10,953 nt of DNA from Bacillota bacterium (lineage in GTDB: Bacteria > Bacillota > Clostridia > Oscillospirales > Ruminococcaceae): the NCBI GenBank assembly GCA_023457355.1, contig JAEWLW010000069.1, positions 1 to 10,953 on the forward strand. The letters are read 5' to 3'. A model generated the notes under the pieces. That model saw only the letters and a program-made list of their open reading frames with translations. It was not told the DNA's origin and made no database searches. Every line of letters starts with the position of its first letter. Position 1 is the stretch's first letter. Position numbers and translations under genes: made by a program. Positions 7,039 to 10,953 of the stretch are shown piece by piece.

Positions 7039-7068
7039 ATTATACTAAATAACTCGTGAATATTTCAA
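7039..7068 (-). promoter_or_regulatory. lon promoter
   Basis: Minus-strand -35 TTGAAA (7068-7063), 18-bp spacer, and -10 TATAAT (7044-7039). It lies just downstream of the predicted clpX terminator and about 58 bp upstream of the chosen lon start, so lon has a transcription start separate from the clp genes. Confidence 0.8.
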
Positions 7069-7082
7069 GTGTTATAAATTAC

Positions 7083-7151
7083 AAAAAGACCCTTCGTTGG
7101 ATTCCCAACTGCCGTCGCTTCGTTGCATACGGGGTCTCCTTCGAAGGGCCT
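7083..7151 (-). terminator. Branched intrinsic terminator after clpX
   Basis: About 40 nt after the clpX stop codon, 7151-7142 pairs with 7096-7087 in a 10-bp stem (core CCCTTCG/CGAAGGG) followed by four more T residues. The 45-nt interior is not a simple loop. It can form TTGG/CCAA around GAAT (7108-7097) and CCGT/ACGG (7132-7129 with 7115-7112), making a three-way junction. A competing pairing, AGACCC (7137-7132) with GGGTCT (7092-7087), uses the same 3' strand. The simplest reading is the end of the clpP-clpX transcript before the lon promoter. Switch-like behaviour is only a possibility. Confidence 0.65.
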
Positions 7152-7191
7152 ATCCATTAATATTTAAATCTGTAGTCTGTAAAACGCCGGA

Positions 7192-8511
7192 TTATGAAGC
7201 TGTTCCGGCATTGCGCGCCCGCGGTTTTTTCGGGGCCGGCAGCAACGGCTGAACGGGTTCTTCGGCCAACAACCGGTCGGGATTCCTGTAAATGGCAGGT
7301 TCGCCGGTTTTGTTGATGCAACCCTTTGTGATGACCACGCGCTCAATCGTGCGGTCGGACGGCGTATCAAACATCAGCTTGGCCAGTACATCCTCCAGAA
7401 TACCGCGCAGGCCGCGCGCGCCAATCTTGCGTTCAATGGCAAGCCGCGCAATCTCGCGGTAAGCGTCGGATTCAAATTCCAGCGTGATGTTGTCAAGCTC
7501 AAACAGGCGCTGATACTGCTTGATCATGGAGTTTTTTGGCTCAAGCAAAATGCGCACCAGTGCTCCTTCATCAAGAGAGTGCAGCGACGTGATAACCGGC
7601 AGACGTCCAATCAGCTCCGGGATAAGGCCGAAACGAACCAGATCCTGCGGGATAAGCTTTTGCATCATGTCGTCCGCTTTCTCTTTTGAGCGGATATCGG
7701 CCCCAAAGCCCATCGTGGTTGTGGCAACGCGCTTCTCGATGATTTTATCAATGCCTTCGAATGCACCGCCGCAGATGAACAGAATGTTGGCGGTATCAAT
7801 TTGGATAAATTCCTGCTGCGGATGCTTTCGGCCGCCCTGCGGCGGCACGTTGGCGACAGTGCCCTCCAAAATCTTCAGGAGCGCCTGCTGTACGCCCTCG
7901 CCCGAAACATCGCGCGTGATGGAGGGGTTTTCGCTCTTGCGTGAAATTTTGTCGATCTCATCGATATAAATGATGCCATGCTGCGCCTTTTGAACATCAT
8001 ATTCCGCCGCCTGAATCAGGCGCAGCAGAATATTCTCAACATCCTCGCCGACATAACCGGCCTCGGTGAGCGTCGTAGCATCAGCGATAGCAAACGGCAC
8101 ACCCAGCATTTTGGCCAGTGTCTGGGCCAACAGGGTTTTGCCGGTTCCTGTGGGCCCCAGCAGAAGAATATTGCTCTTTTGCAGCTCTACATTGCCCGCA
8201 CCACCGAAGTAGATGCGTTTGTAGTGGTTGTAAACCGCCACCGACAACGCAACCTTCGCCTCATTTTGGCCTATGACGTATTCATCCAGGCCTTCCTTAA
8301 TTTCGGCAGGTTTGAGAAGCACCGGCTGCACCTCGGGCTTTTGGTTTTTCTTGCGGCGCATAATGCCGTTTTCTTCTTCAAGAACGCTGACGCACAGATC
8401 AATGCACTCGTTGCAGATGCAAACCCCCGGGCCTGCTATCATGCGGCTGACCTGATCCTGCGGCTTGCCGCAAAAAGAGCAGCGCAGCGGCTTGTTATCT
8501 TCTCTTGCCAT
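7192..8511 (-). CDS. clpX: ClpX, ATP-dependent unfoldase of ClpXP
   Basis: A 439-residue AAA+ protein that unfolds tagged or misfolded proteins and threads them into ClpP. The N-terminal zinc domain has four cysteines, Cys11-x2-Cys14 and Cys33-x2-Cys36 (CSFC, CNEC). Then come Walker A GPTGTGKT (119-126), pore loop GYVG (152-155), Walker B with Asp184-Glu185 (YIDEID), the RKH pore loop (228-230), and sensor 2 GARGLR (364-369). The ClpP-docking IGF loop appears as Met-Gly-Phe at 267-269. The last 25 residues are a Pro/Lys/Ala-rich tail. The ATG at 8511 has AGGAG at 8522-8518 with a 6-nt spacer. clpP ends 55 nt upstream, and the encoded proteins act as one complex. Confidence 0.98.
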   Translation of the reverse strand: MAREDNKPLRCSFCGKPQDQVSRMIAGPGVCICNECIDLCVSVLEEENGIMRRKKNQKPEVQPVLLKPAEIKEGLDEYVIGQNEAKVALSVAVYNHYKRIYFGGAGNVELQKSNILLLGPTGTGKTLLAQTLAKMLGVPFAIADATTLTEAGYVGEDVENILLRLIQAAEYDVQKAQHGIIYIDEIDKISRKSENPSITRDVSGEGVQQALLKILEGTVANVPPQGGRKHPQQEFIQIDTANILFICGGAFEGIDKIIEKRVATTTMGFGADIRSKEKADDMMQKLIPQDLVRFGLIPELIGRLPVITSLHSLDEGALVRILLEPKNSMIKQYQRLFELDNITLEFESDAYREIARLAIERKIGARGLRGILEDVLAKLMFDTPSDRTIERVVITKGCINKTGEPAIYRNPDRLLAEEPVQPLLPAPKKPRARNAGTAS

Positions 8512-8537
8512 ATCGTTCTCCTAACTAAAGTGGTATT

Positions 8538-8555
8538 GGGCGGGCAAAACCGCCC
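8538..8555 (-). other. Stem-loop in the clpP-clpX gap
   Basis: GGGCGG/CCGCCC (6 bp, all G-C) with loop TTTTGC lies between the clpP stop and the clpX ribosome site. No U-run follows, so it is not a standard terminator. It could protect the clpP message or tune the ClpP to ClpX ratio by RNA processing, which is inference. Confidence 0.5.
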
Positions 8556-8566
8556 ACGGCGTCATT

Positions 8567-9148
8567 TTAACGCCGCGCGATGACTTTGTCAATCAGGCCG
8601 TAGGCCTGCGCCTCGGCGGCAGACATAAAGTTATCGCGTTCGGTATCGCGCTCGATAACCTCCAGCGGCTGGCCGGTCTGCTCGCTCATCATGCGGTTGA
8701 GGCGGTTCTTAATCTTGATGATCCACTCGGCATGAATTTTGATATCGGTCGCCTGACCCTTGGCGCCGCCCAGGGGCTGATGAATCATGATCTCGGCATT
8801 CGGAAGCGCAATGCGCTTACCCTTGGCGCCCGAAGAGAGCAAAAACGCACCCATCGAAGCGGCCAGCCCCACGCAGATGGTGGAAACATCGCACTTGATA
8901 TAGTTCATGGTGTCATAAATCGCCAGACCGGCGGTGACAGAACCGCCCGGTGAATTGATATACAGATGGATATCCTTGTCGGGGTCCTGCCCCTCAAGGA
9001 ACAAAAGCTGCGCAACCACAAGGCTTGCGGTGGTATCATTGACCTCATCGCAAAGCATGATGATACGGTCGTTTAAAAGGCGCGAAAAAATGTCATACGC
9101 GCGTTCGCCGCGGTTGGTTTGTTCTATAACGGTTGGTACCAGTGCCAT
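8567..9148 (-). CDS. clpP: ClpP, ATP-dependent Clp protease proteolytic subunit
   Basis: A 193-residue serine peptidase that forms a 14-subunit barrel and works with ClpX (next gene) and other Clp ATPases. The catalytic triad is complete: Ser98 (GLAASMGAF), His123 (MIHQPLGG) and Asp172. The oxyanion-region SPGG motif is at 66-69. Length and N-terminus (MALVPTVIEQTNRGERAYDIFSRL) match the family. The frame is open to an ATG at 9214, but that would add 22 residues with no family match. The ATG at 9148 is preceded by AGGGGGTG (9164-9157), so it is preferred. No strong promoter is seen just upstream; transcription may come from tig or from a weak site. Confidence 0.98.
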   Translation of the reverse strand: MALVPTVIEQTNRGERAYDIFSRLLNDRIIMLCDEVNDTTASLVVAQLLFLEGQDPDKDIHLYINSPGGSVTAGLAIYDTMNYIKCDVSTICVGLAASMGAFLLSSGAKGKRIALPNAEIMIHQPLGGAKGQATDIKIHAEWIIKIKNRLNRMMSEQTGQPLEVIERDTERDNFMSAAEAQAYGLIDKVIARR

Positions 9149-9213
9149 AATAAATACACCCCCTGTTAATATGTATAAAGCTACAGCATAAAACGCATGA
9201 AAACCCGGTGGCA

Positions 9214-9231
9214 AAACGGCTGGCGCCGTTT
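9214..9231 (-). other. Stem-loop upstream of clpP
   Basis: A perfect 7-bp stem AAACGGC/GCCGTTT with a GCCA loop lies about 50 nt before the clpP ribosome site. On the minus strand it is followed by TG rather than a U-run, so termination of the tig transcript here would be weak. It could act as an attenuator or an RNA-processing site between tig and clpP. Confidence 0.45.
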
Positions 9232-9258
9232 ATACAAATATTCCATTCAAGCGGCTGA

Positions 9259-9363
9259 TTGACACGCAGATTTTTCCTCCTGCAAGGGCGAGGCGGCCAG
9301 CGGGCTGGCGCCCGCCGACAGCCGGGCGTTTAGCAGGGCGGAAAATAGCCGCCAAGGCGTCAA
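9259..9363. repeat. GC-rich palindromic element in the tig-clpP gap (possible dispersed repeat)
   Basis: Within the 288-bp gap between tig and clpP, a segment of about 105 bp is much richer in GC than its flanks and is bounded by short inverted ends (TTGAC at 9259-9263, GTCAA at 9359-9363). Inside are two hairpins. The stronger one at 9292-9323 has a perfect GCGGGC/GCCCGC core (9300-9315) around a 4-nt loop, extended by further pairs. The second is GGCGG/CCGCC at 9337-9353 around 7 nt. There is no terminator-like U-run and no credible gene; the minus-strand frame crossing it is out of phase with tig and runs antiparallel to nothing recognisable. The build resembles a REP or miniature palindromic unit, but only one copy is visible here. 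Confidence 0.4.
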
Positions 9364-9436
9364 CTTTTTAGCGGAATATTGGCTTGCTTGCAGGTTTTCA
9401 GGCGTCCTGGCTGTAAAATTGTGAGGTGCGAAAGCC

Positions 9437-10852
9437 TTACTCGGCTTCGGCTTCAGCCTTAGCCTTTCTGGTTCTCTTCGGCTTGGGCGCCTCTTCACCT
9501 TCGTCGGCCGCCTTCTTGGCGGCAGCCTTCTTAGCTTTGGGCTTATCGTCAGCCTTGGGCGCTTCCGGCGCAACAACGGTTACAACAGCGCTGGCGGTAA
9601 CCACCTCAAGCGCCTTGCGGCATGCAATGTCGGCTGCAAGATCTTTTTCTTTGATGGCCGCACGAACCTTCTCAACGTCGGTACGATACTGCTCCGCAAT
9701 CTTCTGATATTCATCCGCGATGTCTTTTTCGTCGGGCACAATGCTCTCAGCCGCGGCAACTGCTTCCATTGCCAGGCGGGTTTTAACCTGATTCTCAGCC
9801 TGAGCGCGGAAGGACTCTCGGAACTTCTCTTCGGTTTCGCCGGTGTAGTGCAAAAAGTCCTGAAGGCTCAGGCCCTGCTGGCTCATTCTCATGCCAAAAT
9901 CCTGCACCAGCTCGTTGATGCGGCTTTCGATCATGCAGTCGGGAATCTCAACGGTCATATCGGCAACGACCTGTTCAATCAGCTTGTTTTCCAGCTCCGA
10001 CTCAGCCTTGGCTTCAGCCGATTCGGCCAGCTTCTTCCGGATATCTTCTTTATAAGCGTCAATGGTATCAAATTCACTGATATCCTTGGCAAATTCATCG
10101 TCCACCTCGGGCAGCTCGCGCGCCTTCAGGCCAAGAAGCTTCACCTTAAACACGGCGGGCTTGCCAGCCAGCGTGCTCTCGCCATACTCCTCGGGGAACG
10201 TGACGTCAACATCAAATGCATCGCCGACATTTTTGCCGACAATCTGCTCTTCAAAGCCGGGGATGAAGCTGTTGGAGCCCAGGGTCAGCGGGTATTTTTC
10301 GCCTTTGCCGCCCTCAAAGGGAACACCGTCGGCAAAGCCCTCAAAGTCGATCTCAGCGATGTCGCCATCCTGAGCCGCACGTCCTTCAACCGCAATGACA
10401 CGGGCATATTTTTCGCGCATTTGCGTAATTTGCTCCTCGATCTGCTCATCGGTTACAGGAGAAACAGTCTTTTCAGCCGCAAGGCCCTTATACGTGCCAA
10501 TTGTTGCAACCGGTCTTGTGGTGACGGTCGCCTTAAAGGTAAAGCCTTCTTCGTCAGCATTGAGCACCTCAACCTCGGCCGAGTCGACCGGCGTAATTCC
10601 CGCCTCATCCACAGCTTCGGAATAAGCGACGGGGTACAGCGCGTTCATCGCGTCGTCAAGGAACAGGCCCTTGCCGTAAAGCTTTTCAACCATGGCGCGG
10701 GGCGCCTTGCCCTTGCGGAAGCCGGGGACATTGATGTTTTTCAAATTTTTGCGGTAAGCGGCTTCAACAGCTTGCGCAAACTGCTCGCCCTTCACTTCGA
10801 CGGTGAGCTCCGCGCGGTTGGTTTCAACCTTTTTAGACGATACCAGAGACAT
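9437..10852 (-). CDS. tig: Trigger factor, ribosome-bound chaperone and peptidyl-prolyl isomerase
   Basis: A 471-residue trigger factor, which docks at the ribosome exit tunnel and shields nascent chains. The N-terminal ribosome-binding domain (about 1-145) carries the signature GFRKGKAP (44-51). An FKBP-type isomerase domain follows (about 155-245: GDIAEIDFEGF through FKVKLLGLKARELP), then the helical C-terminal chaperone domain (about 250-425). The last 43 residues (from about 429) are a low-complexity Ala/Lys/Glu/Pro tail, not part of the standard fold, which makes the protein longer than E. coli trigger factor (432 residues). The ATG at 10852 has AGGAGG about 9 nt upstream. tig stands just before clpP-clpX, as in many Firmicutes and proteobacteria. 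Confidence 0.98.
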   Translation of the reverse strand: MSLVSSKKVETNRAELTVEVKGEQFAQAVEAAYRKNLKNINVPGFRKGKAPRAMVEKLYGKGLFLDDAMNALYPVAYSEAVDEAGITPVDSAEVEVLNADEEGFTFKATVTTRPVATIGTYKGLAAEKTVSPVTDEQIEEQITQMREKYARVIAVEGRAAQDGDIAEIDFEGFADGVPFEGGKGEKYPLTLGSNSFIPGFEEQIVGKNVGDAFDVDVTFPEEYGESTLAGKPAVFKVKLLGLKARELPEVDDEFAKDISEFDTIDAYKEDIRKKLAESAEAKAESELENKLIEQVVADMTVEIPDCMIESRINELVQDFGMRMSQQGLSLQDFLHYTGETEEKFRESFRAQAENQVKTRLAMEAVAAAESIVPDEKDIADEYQKIAEQYRTDVEKVRAAIKEKDLAADIACRKALEVVTASAVVTVVAPEAPKADDKPKAKKAAAKKAADEGEEAPKPKRTRKAKAEAEAE

Positions 10853-10891
10853 TTATTTTTTCCTCCTGTTTGTATACATTTACATCTTAGC

Positions 10892-10900
10892 ATTATATCA
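10892..10900 (-). promoter_or_regulatory. Extended -10 promoter of tig
   Basis: The minus strand reads TGATATAAT, a perfect TATAAT (10897-10892) with the TG-N extension. The -35 region 17 bp upstream is poor (TAGTAT), which is usual for extended -10 promoters. The predicted start near 10885 gives a leader of about 33 nt ending in the AGGAGG ribosome site. No CIRCE or CtsR-type repeat is seen around it. Confidence 0.65.
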
Positions 10901-10941
10901 CAATTTTAACAAAAATACTATTAAAAACTTATGAATTCAAA

Positions 10942-10953
10942 GCCTTTTCAGGC
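10942..10953 (-). terminator. Possible terminator of the gene upstream of tig, at the window edge
   Basis: The minus strand begins GCCT-GAAA-AGGC followed by TTTG, a 4-bp stem with a GAAA loop. A longer stem could extend off the window. It may be the end of the preceding transcription unit, but the evidence is cut short by the edge. Confidence 0.3.

Noticed and set aside
7012..7191. Small gene or antitoxin-like ORF in the clpX-lon gap
   Set aside because: The gap is accounted for by terminator, promoter and inverted repeat, and no frame with a ribosome site and reasonable length is seen.
9247..9576. Minus-strand frame of 109 codons covering the tig end and the tig-clpP gap
   Set aside because: Its first part is an out-of-frame reading of the tig tail, giving an Arg/Pro-rich peptide, and the rest reads through the GC-rich hairpin element. 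It has no plausible start signal.
9848..10909. Plus-strand open frame of 353 codons opposite tig
   Set aside because: It is antisense to a complete, well-matched trigger factor. Its translation has no recognisable domain, and no ribosome site or promoter is evident. Long antisense frames are expected from the codon bias of the real gene.

Overview
This window reads as ordinary core chromosome of a Firmicute of class Clostridia. An Oscillospirales/Ruminococcaceae-type relative is my best guess, from the protein style, the moderately GC-rich genes between AT-rich gaps, strong GGAGG ribosome binding sites, CCA-encoding tRNA genes and the gene order tig-clpP-clpX-lon-ysxC. All confident genes lie on the minus strand, so transcription runs from high to low coordinates. 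The assignment below class is inference.

Reading in the direction of transcription, the right half (10900 to 3891) is a protein quality-control block. It holds trigger factor (tig), the ClpP peptidase, the ClpX unfoldase, the Lon protease and the ribosome-assembly GTPase YsxC/EngB. tig has its own extended -10 promoter. A 288-base gap with a GC-rich hairpin element separates tig from clpP. A 55-base gap with one stem-loop separates clpP from clpX. A branched hairpin ending in a U-run follows clpX and should end that unit. lon then has its own promoter, with a perfect 8-bp inverted repeat over the predicted transcription start, and starts at a TTG codon. ysxC follows lon by 31 bases and probably shares its transcript.

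The left half (3788 to 465) holds lysA (diaminopimelate decarboxylase, last step of lysine synthesis). It is followed by a separate unit of three tightly packed genes: yerC (TrpR-like DNA-binding protein), a class I SAM-dependent methyltransferase and hslO (redox chaperone Hsp33). yerC has a near-consensus promoter whose -35 box lies inside a palindrome. The last 325 bases carry a tRNA cluster, Val-Asp-Phe and the 5' end of a fourth tRNA (probably Gly) cut by the window edge, behind a consensus TTGACA-17-TAAAAT promoter.

I found no mobile-element genes, CRISPR array, phage genes or unfamiliar multi-gene system. The items worth checking are non-coding: the GC-rich hairpin element between tig and clpP, the branched terminator and inverted repeat around the lon promoter, the palindrome at the yerC promoter, and a three-way-junction spacer within the tRNA cluster. 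The long plus-strand open frames opposite tig, hslO and other genes are shadows of the minus-strand genes.
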